64,000 nt of DNA from Eleginops maclovinus (taxonomy: Eukaryota > Chordata > Actinopteri > Perciformes > Eleginopidae), in contig NC_086351.1 of NCBI RefSeq assembly GCF_036324505.1, positions 1,277,001 to 1,341,000 on the forward strand, in the 5' to 3' direction. The translations under genes and the position numbers were made by a program. Each line of letters starts with the position of its first letter. The stretch's first letter is position 1. Below are positions 26,361 through 37,850 of this stretch, one piece after another. The notes below the pieces were generated by a model that saw only the letters and a program-made list of their open reading frames with translations, searched no databases and had not been told where the DNA came from.

Positions 26361-27125
26361 GTGTTTACGTGCTTTTTAAGTGTGTCATGAATCAGGTTTT
26401 TGTTGTCTTCTTTATGAGTGATTGTTGTTGTTGTTGTTGCTGAACTGCAGTTGATGGAATGCGGCCCGTGTGAAAGCAGGGTGTGTTCAACAGAGGTGAC
26501 GTTCTGTCGTGTTGCAGGAATACAGCCGTGAGAAAGTGAAGAGAGAGAGCGACAGAGCCAGAGTTCTGTAGGGATGAAGCTACTCTATGATGTTACATTA
26601 AAGCAGATTCTCATGAAGTCAGAAAAAGTAGTATTTTTTCCAGCAGACCGAATGTTTGCCTGCTCTACACTGTGGTAGCTTTGTTTATATTCATGTGGAT
26701 TAATCCGCCGCTGAAAATAGTCCCTGGCAAATGTGCTACTACCTCCTCTTTGTTTGACTGAATAAATACTGATATTTTCTAACCAGTATAACCACCACTG
26801 TTTTTATTGAAAAGTATTTGTTTATTTGCTGCACACTGTTTCCATAAAATCAAAGTACAAAGTGCCTTTTCTATGACCTAACTCTCAGGGGAAAATATGT
26901 GTTAATATCATTCTGGATGATGATTGTGGAGCTGCATAATGTCCCGGCCTACAAATCATATTCTCCTGAATTAAAAACATGTCTTTGATCAGTAAAGCTC
27001 GTTTTAAAAAGTGACATCATGGTCATTTGAAATACATCTGTCAATGATAATGCATCCCTCCAGTATTGTAAATCATATCCAAATTGCAATATCAGTCAAA
27101 AATAATCACACATTGTGCAGCCCTA

Positions 27126-27226
<101 letters not shown>

Positions 27227-27248
27227 TGTCTCCTCTCTCTCTCTCCAG

Positions 27249-27427
27249 CTAACGGCTACATCAGCGCCAGGGCCTCCCCGGGCCTCCTCTCCGTATCCAA
27301 CGGCAACAGCCTGGGGAAAGTAGTCCCGGCCAAGTCTCCGCCTCCGCCCAGCCCTCAGATGGTGAACAGCCGCAAGCCGGACCTGAGGGTCATCACTTCG
27401 CAGAGCGGCAAGAGCCTCATGCAGCTG
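27249..27427 (+). CDS. mef2d: mef2d exon with SPPPP and RKPDLRV motifs
   Basis: This 179-nt exon (two bases complete the split codon, then 59 codons, ending in phase 0) encodes NGYISARASPGLLSVSNG, NSLGKVVPAKSPPPP and SRKPDLRVITSQSGKSLMQL. The order is that of MEF2D (NGYVSARASPGLL, KSPPPP, RKPDLRVITSQ). RKPDLRV lies at the position of the p38 docking segment known in MEF2A and C. The acceptor is CCAG at 27245-27248 and the donor is GTGAGC at 27428. The next exon in the transcript is either the 21-nt beta exon or 33250, both in phase 0. Confidence 0.96.
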
Positions 27428-28142
27428 GTGAGCAGAGCAAACACGGGGCCAAACTCACAGGGGAAAGCTTTTACATAATAAGAGTATAAGAGGGTTCTCG
27501 TGTTCTTATCCTGAACCTTTTACACGTCCTGAGGAAACCAGTGGTTCATTAGCGGCTTTGATTTCCTGAGATTTCATCATTAGCATAATCAATGGACCCG
27601 TACGAGGTGACCTGCTGTGGGCAAGTTCAATTAAAAGACTCGGTGAAAGCTGCTGAATGCCGCCGAGGAAATGAGCAGTGCAAACGTAGTTGCATTTACA
27701 GGAAAACAATTAAAAATGTTACTGCAAATGTCACCGCTGTGTCATCACAAAGCTGCACCGTGACAGGAATAAACACTGCGTGAAGTCAGACCCTAAAAAA
27801 AGGTTTCGCTAAAGCAGAGACGGAAATAAACTCCGTGTTACACCGACGAGTGCAACGGAGGAGTTCCCCTGAAGAGCAACCTGCATTTAGACCCCGAGGC
27901 AGAACATGACCTGGCAAAATAAATCAGATTTCTGCAACAAAAGTACGGAGCAAACACGCAAGAACATCCCAAAACATTTCCATTAGGAGAAACAATCTGC
28001 AGCTTCAGAAACGATGCAACAGAAATGTTCCAAAACTCAGCAGCTCTTCAACACCTGCAGCATCTAGAGAACATTCAGCAGAGGAGACATGAGCAGTTTA
28101 CTAAAAGCTGCAGAAACCAAACGCTGCAAGAAGCTCCAACAC

Positions 28143-28778
28143 AACGGAGACCAGGGGACACTAAAGAGAGACGCACACAGCTGGAGACCAGGGGACACTA
28201 AAGAGAGACGCACATAGCTGGAGACCAGGGGACACTAAAGAGAGACGCACACAGCTGGAGACCAGGGGACATTAAAGAGAGACGCACACAGCTGAAGACC
28301 AGGGGACACTAAAGAGAGACGCACACAGCTGGAGACCAGGGGACAGTAAAGAGAGACGCACACAGCTGGAGACCAGGGGACACTAAAGAGAGTTGCACAC
28401 AGCTGGAGACCAGGGGACAATAAAGAGAGACGCATACAGCTGGAGACCAGGGGACACTAAAGAGAGACGCACACAGCTGGAGACCAGGGGACATTAAAGA
28501 GAGACGCACACAGCTGGAGACCAGGGGACACTAAAGAGATACGCACACAGCCGGAGACCAGGGGACACTAAAGAGAGACGCACACAGCTGGAGACCAGGG
28601 GACACTAAAGAGAGACGCACACAGCCCGAGACCAGGGGACACTAAAGAGAGACGCACACAGCTGAAGACCAGGGGACACTAAAGAGAGACGCACACAGCT
28701 GGAGACCAGGGGACACTAAAGAGAGACGAACACAGCTGGAGACCAGGGGACACTAGAGAGACGCACACAGCTGGCTCC
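28143..28778 (+). repeat. 37-bp minisatellite, block 1 (17 units)
   Basis: Units of 'ggagaccaggggacactaaa' plus 'gagagacgcacacagct', with marks at 28146 + 37n to 28738 in steady register. Scattered single-base variants occur (agttgcac, acgcatac, cagcccgag). Confidence 0.97.
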
Positions 28779-29255
28779 AGGGCGGTTAAGGGTCAAAGAG
28801 CTGAGACAGGGCCTGTGTTAGAGAAACCACTCTGGAAAGGTACATAGATGACCTATTACAAACAGTGCACACTTATAGAGTCCCCTGGAACAGAACTAAG
28901 TGTATGAGCTCTGCAGCTGATCTTCGGTTGACCCTTAAAGAGTATTCACACGCTGAGCCAAATCTTTCGCACAAGCTGAGACAGTGCGTGAGTTACTCCT
29001 TCATGGAGACGTTGGACACTAAAGCATTGTTCGAAAGCTGGAGACGGGCCAAAATGAGAAAGTGGTGCCGGTGCTCCGGCTTTCACCGCTGTCGACCACG
29101 ACAAAGGACACACGTGATCAGACACAGAATCATCTCAGTAGAGACCAGAGATACTAATGCCAAGCTAATCCACCTGCAGGTACAAACATAAAAACACACA
29201 TATCTCAGACACATTGAGGACAATCAAAGAGCATGACGTAATCTACCAGCAGTCG

Positions 29256-29470
29256 GGACACTAAAGAGAGACGCACACAGCTGAAGACCAGGGGACACTA
29301 AAGAGAGACGCACACAGCTGGAGACCAGGGGACACTAAAGAGAGACGACACACACAGCTGGAGACCAGGAGACACTAAAGAGAGACGCACACAGCTGGAG
29401 ACCAGGGGACACTAAAGAGAGACGCACACAGCTGGAGACCAGGGGACCCTAAAGAGAGACGCACACAGCT
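29256..29470 (+). repeat. 37-bp minisatellite, block 2 (about 6 units)
   Basis: Same unit as 28143-28778, resuming after a 485-bp segment. One unit has a 2-bp insertion ('acgacacacac'). Confidence 0.95.
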
Positions 29471-30093
29471 GGCTCCAGAGTGCTGGGTTCAGGGTCATAG
29501 AGCTGGACAGCTGTCTCTGTTGTTGGAAACTCTCCTGAAATGTACATTTTTGATGACCTATTTAAACAACGTGCATCACTTTTTAGAGTCCCCTGGAAAC
29601 AGATCAGTTGTATTTGAGCTTCTTGCAGCATTTCTTCTTTTCCTCTTAAGCGTTTTTATTCACCGCTGCAAATCTTTCCTCAAGCTGCTGAATGTTGCGT
29701 GAGTTTCTTCCTTCAGATGTGTGTTTGGAACATTTGCATTGTTTCTGAAGCTGCCGAGCGTTTCTCCAAATGGAAATGTGGTTTGCGCGTTTGCACCTTT
29801 GCACCTTTCGACCACCGTACAAAGGAACACGTATTTAAATGCACTCATCTCAAGTAGAGAAGAGATTATTTATGCCAAGCTAATTTCCACCTGCAGGTAC
29901 AAACATAATCATCAACATCACATATCTCAGACTACCAATTATTAGACAGATCAAAGCATGCATCGACGTAGATCTACCAGCAGTCAGTACAACTATAATA
30001 CAACTCGATTGTTCATATTTTAGTTTGCAGTTGGTAGTAGGAAGGTAACGGTCCTCTGTGTTTTACTCCCCCCTCCTCCCCCCCCCCGTGCAG

Positions 30094-30114
30094 ACAGAGG
30101 AAGAGCTGGAGTTG
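30094..30114 (+). CDS. mef2d: mef2d beta microexon (21 nt)
   Basis: Twenty-one bases encode TEEELEL, in phase 0 at both ends, between GTGCAG (30088-30093) and GTGAGT (30115). MEF2 genes have a short acidic alternative beta exon at this point (TEDHLDL in human MEF2D, SEEEELEL in MEF2A), included mainly in muscle and brain, where it raises transactivation. The exon is too short for gene finders and is easily missed. The upstream tract is almost pure C (30067-30087). Two GCATG motifs lie downstream. Confidence 0.93.
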
Positions 30115-30175
30115 GTGAGTGAGGTGAAGACCCTTTCAAAATTTTAGCCTGGTGGATGTGGAGTGATCTCACCGA

Positions 30176-30203
30176 GCATGAGTGTGACACCAGCCCGAGC
30201 ATG
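30176..30203 (+). promoter_or_regulatory. Two GCATG motifs downstream of the beta exon
   Basis: GCATG occurs at 30176-30180 and 30199-30203, 61 and 84 nt past the beta donor. Downstream GCAUG sites typically let RBFOX proteins promote exon inclusion, and Rbfox2 is known to control Mef2d splicing in mouse myoblasts. The function here is inferred. Confidence 0.55.
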
Positions 30204-30539
30204 CACCTCCGTTAGCGTTGAAGAGAGTAGAAGAAGAGAGCGCAGAGCAGCGGAAACACCGTGAACCAATCAGCTGCTTGCACCGGTTCCTGCAGGGTTC
30301 AGGGCTCAATACACACCGGGGCCTCTTACAGTCCCACCGCAGCGACACACTCGAGTTAAGTCTCAATCAGGACGGCTTGACACTTGAATCCAAAACAAAT
30401 GAACTTTCAAGTTTACCCGGTGACATCCCAGAACAATACTGGATAACAAGAGAGGCGGACCGCATCAGAATCAGGAGTACTTGATCTATCCCTGGGGGAG
30501 TTGAGTTTTCTGAGAGTTATTTAGAAGGAAATGAATTAA

Positions 30540-31130
30540 AAGAACACAGAGGGAACATTAAGGGAAAAATGAAGGGAACACTGAGGGAACATTAAGGGAA
30601 CACTGAGGGAACTTTAAGGGAACACTGAGGGAACTTTAACAGACCATTGAGGGAACTTTAAGGGAACATTGAGGGAACTTTAAGGGAACACTGAGGGAAC
30701 TTTAAGGGAACCTTGAGGAACATTGAGGGAACTTTAAGGGAACCTTGAGGAACATTGAGGGAACATTGAGGGAACTTTAAGGGAACATTGAGGGAACATT
30801 GAGGGAACTTTAAGGGGACATTGAGGGAACTTTAAGGGAACATCAGAAAACACTGAAGGAGATTGAGGGAACATCACGAGAACATTAAAGGAACATTAAG
30901 GGAAAATTGCAAGAAAATGTAAGGAACATTGAGGGAACTTTAAGGGAACCTTGAGGAACATTGAGGGAACTTTAAGGGAACCTTGAGGAACATTGAGGGA
31001 ACTTTAAGGGAACCTTGAGGAACATTGAGGGAACTTTAAGGGAACCTTGAGGAACATTGAGGGAACTTTAAGGGAACCTTGAGGAACATTAAGGGAACTT
31101 TAAGGGAACCTTGAGGGAACATTGAGGGAG
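30540..31130 (+). repeat. Short-unit array based on 'gggaacattga / gggaacttta'
   Basis: A 12-13 bp motif is arranged in its right half (about 30920-31110) as a roughly 32-bp higher-order unit, 'ttgagggaactttaaggg' plus 'aaccttgaggaaca'. The left half is irregular. No coding sense. Confidence 0.93.
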
Positions 31131-31238
31131 CCGGAGTGACCGGCTGACTGTGTGTGCAGTCTGCTCAGCATGTGCATGTTTGGTTTATCTGAGTGCTGAT
31201 GCTCAGAGGATCACAGTGAGGAAACATCACAAGCTAGA

Positions 31239-31252
31239 ACACACACACACAC

Positions 31253-31341
<89 letters not shown>
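31239..31341 (+). repeat. (CA)n microsatellite
   Basis: About 100 bp of CA with one CG variant near 31257. Confidence 0.96.
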
Positions 31342-31343
<2 letters not shown>

Positions 31344-32219
31344 CCCACATGTATTCGTGCATATTTCTCCGCATAAATACACACCTAAAAATCAAACACC
31401 TTTCACCGTGTTTGCATTCCTCACATACCTTCTTTTCACACATTGACACACACATAAGTTTTCAACACACACACACACACACGTTCGTCGATGCATGCAT
31501 TCCTGTCGGCATGATTCCCGTGCACGGCGATGGCTCTCATCACACCTTCCTCCGTGACGCTACATGTAACACCAGCGCCCCAGCCCTGGCGACAGCGTTG
31601 CCGTGCCAACGACACCTCGAGATGCGAGACACTTGTCATCTTTGCACGCAGATGTTAAAGTGTCGGCGGAAAAGTTAAACGCCTCGGGAAGGAACGGAGG
31701 TGCTTGTGTTTCCTCGCAGGGGTGCAAAAAGTCATCCACTCCCCTGCGCATTTATCACGGCTCTGCTACTTTGATTTGAACATATTTGTCTGTATTTAAT
31801 CTGCCAATAAAACCCCAAACTGAGGAGTAAACGTTCATTAGAGTTGCTGCACTCAGCTCGGTAGAGCAAAGGCTAATGCGTTTGTTTTCCATTTGGACTT
31901 GAAGCGGAACAAGCTGTGATTTAGGTGAAATATTTCAGTAGTAATAGGGTTATTAAATAGTTCCCAGTAACATTACAACATCTCTGCAGCCACTCTGCTG
32001 TACAGTGGGAAGCACATGCTAACCATTATCCTTATTACTGTTCAAAATGGATGATGTCATGTACTGCTGCAATGGGGCCATATAAGGAGAAAAAGACCAT
32101 GTGAAACCGGACCACCGTCATCTGGATGCAGAGACCCAAGAACGGACAGTTTAGTTGTCCTCATAGCATCCTATGTCGGAGTACTAATGTCCACAATTAC
32201 AACATTCCTACTCTTTTTA

Positions 32220-33130
32220 AAGGGGCCCTATTTTACTCTGTTTCCGGTTCATATCAGTATGTAGCGTCTCTACTTTAAAGAGTCCTCTCCTGCTGATGTT
32301 CAGGTGTATATCAGTATGTAGAGTCTCTACGGTGTATATCAGTATGTAGCATCTCTACTTTAAAGAGTCCTCTCCTGCTGATGTTCAGTTGTATATCAGT
32401 ATGTAGCGTCTCTACTTTAAAGAGTCCTCTCCTGCTGATGTTCAGGTGTATATCAGTATGTAGTGTCTCTACTTTAAAGAGTCCTCTCCTGCTGATGTTC
32501 AGGTGTATATCAGTATGTAGTGTCTCTACTTTAAAGAGTCCTCTCCTGCTGATGTTCAGGTGTATATCAGTATGTAGAGTCTCTACTTTAAAGAGTCCTC
32601 TCCTGCTGATGTTCAGGTGTATATCAGTATGTAGAGTCTCTACTTTAAAGAGTCCTCTCCTGCTGATGTTCAGGTGTATATCAGTATGTAGAGTCTCTAC
32701 TTTAAAGAGTCCTCTCCTGCTGATGTTCAGTTGTATATCAGTATGTAGAGTCTCTACTTTAAAGAGTCCTCTCCTGCTGATGTTCAGGTGTATATCAGTA
32801 TGTAGTGTCTCTACTTTAAAGAGTCCTCTCCTGCTGATGTTCAGGTGTATATCAGTATGTAGTGTCTCTACTTTAAAGAGTCCTCTCCTGCTGATGTTCA
32901 GGTGTATATCAGTATGTAGTGTCTCTACTTTAAAGAGTCCTCTCCTGCTGATGTTCAGGTGTATATCAGTATGTAGTGTCTCTTTATGTTTCTCATACTG
33001 TCTGTGCTGCAGCACCTCTTTTAACCCTCTGTCTGAAACCAGAGCCCAATATGCTCTGATTGGTTAGCTGGCCAGCTCTGTTGTGATTGATTAAGCACTT
33101 AGAGATGTCCCACCTCCTTAACCTGTCATG
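32220..33130 (+). mobile_element. Family A element with an internal 57-bp array
   Basis: Starts near 'aggggccctattttactctg', enters the array at 'catatcagtatgtagc', leaves it at 'gtctctttatgtttctcata' and continues through 'ctctgattggttagctggcc' to 'gagatgtcccacctcc'. Satellite-free relatives at 37620-37850 (reverse) and 57365-57570 (forward) show the same borders, so the array replaced or expanded a short internal stretch. Confidence 0.82.
32252..32983 (+). repeat. 57-bp minisatellite, array C (inverted to A and B; 12 full units plus one 28-bp unit)
   Basis: Unit marks 'tatcagtatgtag' fall at 32252, 32309, 32337 and 32394, then every 57 bp to 32964. The unit at 32309 is cut to 28 bp. The same AGN position varies (A, T or C), toggling Arg/Ser in the accidental open frame. 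Confidence 0.97.
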
Positions 33131-33249
33131 TACAAAAATCTCCCTTTAGCTGGAGACCCCCCATGAATCCTTCCTCCAACCCACCTAAAAGTCCCTAGAT
33201 CCCACTTCCTGTGTCTCATTTTCCTCCCTCCATCTCTATGTCTTCCCAG

Positions 33250-33358
33250 AATGCTCAGCGGCTAGGCGGCTCCCAGTCACTCACCACACCTGTGGTCTCC
33301 GTGGCAACACCCAGTCTCCTCGCGCCCTTCTCCGGCATGCAGACGGCCTACAACCCGG
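33250..33358 (+). CDS. mef2d: mef2d exon NAQRLGG...TAYNP
   Basis: This 109-nt exon (phase 0 start, one base over) encodes NAQRLGGSQSLTTPVVSVAT, then PSLLAPFSGMQTAYNP. It matches MEF2D NAQRLGVSQS...LTTPVVSVATPSLL...TAYN. The donor GTAAGA at 33359 is chosen because the leftover G joins AG of the next exon to give Glu (TAYNP-E-YQLTSADL). The exon follows directly after beta, or after 27249-27427 when beta is skipped. Confidence 0.96.
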
Positions 33359-34588
33359 GTAAGACAGCGAACGCAGCACAAACTAAATCAGGACAGGAAA
33401 CTGAACTACTAACTTTCTTATTCAAATCAATGTTTGGGCCATTCAGTCGTTAATAGCTTGTAATGTTTCCAGAGCTGGGAACTAACTCAGTACAATTACT
33501 CACGCACATTTTTGAGGTACTTGTACTTTGCTTGAGTATCTCCATCTTATGCGACTTTGTACTTTTACTCGTCTACATGTATGTAATCCCTTTAGTTGCT
33601 AGGCAGATTTGGATCTGCAGTATACAAAGCCATTCAAACTAGCTGCACCTTTACCAGCTCTGAGAACACTTTAATGATCAATCATTATAAAACATATCAG
33701 AGATATTATTCTGAAATGGACCAATCAGACAATGACTACTTTTACTGTCACTACTTTAAGTACATTTAGAGGAGAGTACTTTCTACTTTCACTGGAGGAA
33801 CATTTAGAATACTTTCACTGTGACAGAGTATTCCTACACTCTGGTACTTCTACTTTACTCAAGTACAAGACCTGAGTACTTCAACTTACTCAAGTACAAG
33901 ACCTGAGTACTTCTACTTTACTCAAGTACAAGACCTGAGTACTTCTACTTTACTCAAGTACAAGACCTGAGTACTTCTACTTTACTCAAGTACAAGATCT
34001 GAGTACTTCTACTTTACTCAAGTACAAGACCTGAGTACTTCTACTTTACTCAAGTACAAGATCTGAGTACTTCTACTTTACTCAAGTACAAGACCTGAGT
34101 ACTTCTACTTTTACTCAAGTACAAGACCTGAGTACTTCTACTTTACTCAAGTACAAGATCTGAGTACTTCTACTTTACTCAAGTACAAGATCTGAGTACT
34201 TCTACTTTACTCAAGTACAAGACCTGAGTACTTCTACTTTTACTCAGTACAGGTTTATCTTATTTTACAAACCTTCACGACCACCAGGACCGAGTTAGGG
34301 AAACCTGAAGCAGAGTCAAAGATACATTCTGCTTTGTGTCGTCAAATATCTTCAAGTGCCACGTGAAGAAATACTTGAAACCCTTTGCAGTGCGACGCCA
34401 CAAACCCCCATGAATATTCACTTTGTTCATTGTGTGCGAGCTTCTGGAACACTTCCACTTCAAAGGTCTCCATTAATATGGATTAGCTCTGATTAATATT
34501 GATGCTCCAGAAACTTGTGTGATGTAAAACAATCCCCCTCAACCCTCCTCCTCCTCACCCGTCCTCTCTCTTCCTCCCTTTATCTCAG
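33359..34588 (+). other. mef2d: mef2d intron (1.2 kb)
   Basis: Filled largely by a dispersed element of family C (about 33470-34255) that ends in a 32-bp array. The acceptor is CTCAG at 34584-34588. Confidence 0.85.
33580..34250 (+). mobile_element. Family C element with 32-bp array, copy 1
   Basis: About 260 bp ('tttagttgctaggcagattt' to 'gagtattcctacactctgg') followed by about 12 units of 32 bp, 'tacttctactttactcaagt' plus 'acaagacctgag' (33844-34245). The same arrangement recurs at 42130-43166 with only a few differences in the leading part (one internal stretch is shorter here). Confidence 0.9.
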
Positions 34589-34677
34589 AGTACCAGCTGA
34601 CGAGCGCAGATCTCACCGCGCTGCAGACATTCACACCGCCCATGGCTGCCTGGCAACAGCAACCAGCAGTCTCCCAG

Positions 34678-34709
<32 letters not shown>

Positions 34710-34751
34710 ACAGTCAGGGCAGATCAGCCTGGCGTCGCTCAGTAACTTGGT
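34589..34751 (+). CDS. mef2d: mef2d exon with polyglutamine
   Basis: This 163-nt exon (two bases to finish a codon, 53 codons, two bases over) encodes YQLTSADLTALQTFTPPMAA, WQQQPAVS, a run of 13 Gln (CAG with CAA interruptions, 34675-34713) and SGQISLASLSNLV. It corresponds to MEF2D YQLTSAELSSL, AWQQ, the Q/P-rich tract and SLSNLI. The exon end is set to 34751 with donor GTAAGC at 34752. An alternative donor one codon earlier would break the frame, and reading through gives TAA at once. CAA interruptions usually stabilise such tracts. Confidence 0.93.
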
Positions 34752-34939
34752 GTAAGCCGCTTTTTCTTTATTTACCAAACTCATTCGATGCTTTTCATGA
34801 CCTTTTCGTCTTTCAAATCCCACCAGTAGACTTTTTATCAGCTGCAACTTAAAGCTAACTAAGTACATTTACCTTAGCACTGAACACGAGTCTGATTTAT
34901 TTCCACTTTATGCTTCGTTACTCTCCACGATGCGGTGGC

Positions 34940-35100
34940 CTACAGGTGCAAACGCACGGCCCAAAACATTTCTCTTAGGAGAAGCTCGCTGCACTTTCAA
35001 AAACGATGCGAATGAGGAAACACATTCAACAACTTGTCATAGCAGAGTTTACTCAAACCAGGGGACACTAAAAAGTGAGGCACACAGCTGGGAGAGGAGC
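34940..35100 (+). mobile_element. Foldback family B, half copy with a single 37-bp unit
   Basis: 'ggcccaaaacatttctctta', 'tttcaaaaacgatgcgaa' and then one satellite-like unit 'accaggggacactaaaaagt' followed by 'gaggcacacagctgg'. It shows the state before the 37-bp expansion seen at 28143. Confidence 0.75.
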
Positions 35101-37619
35101 GCTTGGTGACATCAGGATTACAAAGTTGGTTTTATGGATTAGAATACCTGAGAAGACATTCAATTTATCTCCACCACCAACGCTACAGACCTGCAAAATG
35201 AAAAGCATGCACACATTATAACTTGTGTTGGGAGGGTTACTCTGAAAAATGAATCCATTACAATAAGAATTTACCTGCAAAAATGCGATATCAGTAACCT
35301 AGTCTGAGTATCAACAATAACAGTAATGTAATCTGATTACTTTCTAAGTAAAACTAGATACAAATAAGGTGTTTTTTAGGTGTGTTATGTAAGACAACAT
35401 GACAGTAGAACCTCAGAAGAGAAGAAACTATCAATGTATTATTTTAAAATGTAATATTGCATCCTGCTAGTAATACCCCATTTTTAAATGAAGCAGTGAT
35501 CTCATTCAGTATCCGATTACTTAATCCAGTTACATCTAATCCATTACTCTGCCTGGTTATAATCCCATAATGTGTCGCATATTACTCCAAAAATGGCCAT
35601 TCTTCACAAAAAGTACTTTAATTTATGGTAGTACAAATAGATTTGGATGTAAATCCCCTGAATGCAGGACAGAATATTTCTCCGCTCTGGTTTTACTCCT
35701 CTAAATGAATCAGAAGTGCTTCTCCCACCTCTGACTCAGACACACGAAACATTTGAAGCACCTCTCCTGTACGGAGCTGCAGCATCACCCCAGCTGTGTT
35801 TGATTCATCTTAGCGGTGACCTAGATACTCCCCCCCCCCCCCAACCACCACCTCCCCACCTCGCCTCCCATCCACCCACTCACCCCCGCTCAGCTTCCAC
35901 TCCCACTGGGGTCCCTCTCTCATTTAGCTCCTGGTAGCTAGTCTGCCGGCAACACACGACACACACAGGATTTTAAACGCGTCTCTAATCTTATTTTTGG
36001 TTCTAAAGTTACTTCAGAGAACAAGTCCTTAAGTCAGTCAGGTGTTTATGTTATTGTTTACAGGCCGGTGGGACCAGCCATCATCCACCGTTAACTTAGC
36101 CCTTGTCAGGACCATGTGTCGTAGCATTTTAGCCACTAGTTCTAAGTTTGTGTTGGCCATCTGGCTGTGCTAGGCTAACCTGTGGAAGGGAGCAGCTTGT
36201 AACTGCCTCTTGTTTTGTCCTCCCTCCCTCCTTTTTCTCCACAGCATGTGGGGTGCAGAGAAACAGAATGCAGAGATGGTTAACTGCATCTCCAATTTTG
36301 CTGCTAACCTGAGGTGAATGACATGATAGCATCTCGTGCTAAGCGGCTCTGCTATGCCTGTTTATCTGTAAAGTTATACTCACAGGCTCGTTTAGGAGCC
36401 AAATAACCCAAAGAAATCACAGAACCTTCTGTCCTTTCCATCTGTGTGTTACGTGTTGATACTTTGCTGTCTGTACTTCATCGCTCCTTCAGTTTAAGAG
36501 GCAGTTTACCCGTGTGGTTTTAAGGGTGTTCGTACACCAAGCTCTGAGATCTGAAGCTCTTTGGAAGTGTCACGAACAAAGAGGAAGACGCTGCAGTGTG
36601 ACGGCAGCGGTGCCTCGCTCTGAAAGGCGTCTCCTGATGCTGCGCTCAGGACCAAACCCGTCCCAGTGCTCTTCTGTACGCACCACAGTGCATTAACATT
36701 TTACTTGGCAGCCATTTAGCTGTCACTGTCAGCTGGCAGTCTTCATAGACTCCAACTCCTCCGACACAGCAGCACTACTAGAAAGAATAATTTAGACGTT
36801 GCTTCGCTGTCAAAGCCGCTTATTTAGATGAACATAAAATGAAATGAAGGCTGGAATAAGATGGAGTTTGATAATCAGTTAATAGTCTGTAACGCTTTTG
36901 GGTCATTTTTGTTTGCTACACACTCTGAAATGATCATTGAAAGAAGCAGCTGCATAAAATGGTCCAGAAAATGCTGTAAAATTCAGAATTGCCGACGTCC
37001 TGTTGGGTTTACGGTCTCGTTCCAATATACTTTTCTTGTCGTCTCCACGTGATGCATACACCCACCAAGTTTCATACATGTGGGACAACAAAGGGGTTGG
37101 GGTTTAGGTGCAAGAACCCTAAGAAAATTGCATCTTAAAAAAAAATGTTTGGGTCCTCAAAAAAAAAAAATCCTACAATTTAAGTAAGATCCTCCGACGT
37201 GTCGGTGCATGAAGTCAATTTGAGAGACTGTATGGCTGCAGCTGCTCACAGTCTCTACCACACACACAGAAATGAAGATAACAGAAGTGTATTTAACAAC
37301 TGACACTTGAAGTAATGCGATCTGTCAGCGGGGAGACTGTTGTGTGTTTCTCCGTTTGACAAGCTGAAAATTGTCCATGAAAATATGATAATAGGTTGTT
37401 TGTTGTTGTATACAGCAGCTGTGGCTCCCGGGGGGATTGTGTGTCTTTGAGAAAGCAGGATATAGTCAGCGCCTCTCATCGCCCTGTTTTTACAAATGCA
37501 GGTCCAGATTGCATTAAATTATTCAGCGGGAAGATCCGGTAAAACACTCAGGAAATGAAGAAGGAGCCAGTGATCATTCTCAAGAGAAGTAGCTGCTTCT
37601 ATTTGCTAGCGCTCCACCA

Positions 37620-37850
37620 TATTATACGTGATAGGCTAAGGGGCAGGACATCTCTAAGCGTTTGACAAATCACAACAGAGCCGGCCAGCTAACCAATCAT
37701 AGCAGACTGGGCTCTGGTTTCAGACGGAGGGTGAAAAGAGGAGCTGCAGCACAGGCAGTCTTAACATTAAAGCATGCAGACATGTCCCAGTAGAGACACT
37801 AAATACTGATATGAACCCGAAAAGGAGCATAAAGGGTATTAAGTAATAAG
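37620..37850 (-). mobile_element. Family A element without satellite
   Basis: 'aggctaaggggcaggacatc', 'gccggccagctaaccaatca', 'gaggagctgcagcacaggca', then 'gtagagacactaaatactga' and 'tatgaacccgaaaaggagca'. The region that is a 57-bp array at 32252 is a short unique stretch here. Confidence 0.8.

Larger units (their letters stand above)
27950..29855 (+). mobile_element. Foldback element, family B, carrying the 37-bp satellite
   Basis: The left part ('ccattaggagaaacaatctg', 'gcagcttcagaaacgatgca') and the right part near 29725-29800 ('ttgcattgtttctgaagctg', 'cgtttctccaaatgga') are inverted copies of each other. The same arms occur without a satellite in the compact palindrome at 39005-39310. 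A half copy is at about 34940-35100. No open frame for a transposase was seen. Confidence 0.75.
27428..30093 (+). other. mef2d: mef2d intron before the beta microexon (2.7 kb)
   Basis: Mostly one repeated structure: a foldback element (about 27950-29855) whose interior is filled with a 37-bp minisatellite and two related unique segments. The last 30 bp are C-rich and end GTGCAG. Confidence 0.8.
30115..33249 (+). other. mef2d: mef2d intron after beta (3.1 kb)
   Basis: Contains the two GCATG motifs, a retroposon-tail-like scrap (about 30464), a GAGGGAAC array (30540-31130), a CA tract (31239-31341) and the family A element with inverted 57-bp array C (32220-33130). The acceptor is CCCAG at 33245-33249. 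Confidence 0.8.

Noticed and set aside
28865..29191. Plus-strand frame of 108 codons with basic C-terminal half
   Set aside because: It falls in the segment that blends unique sequence with the 37-bp satellite; it has no family similarity and no support in the sister copy.
36240..36313. Possible cryptic exon after 'ttttctccacag' with a GTGAAT donor
   Set aside because: Its insertion is not needed: exon 34751 joins 46210 in frame with good MEF2D continuity. The peptide has no MEF2 similarity.
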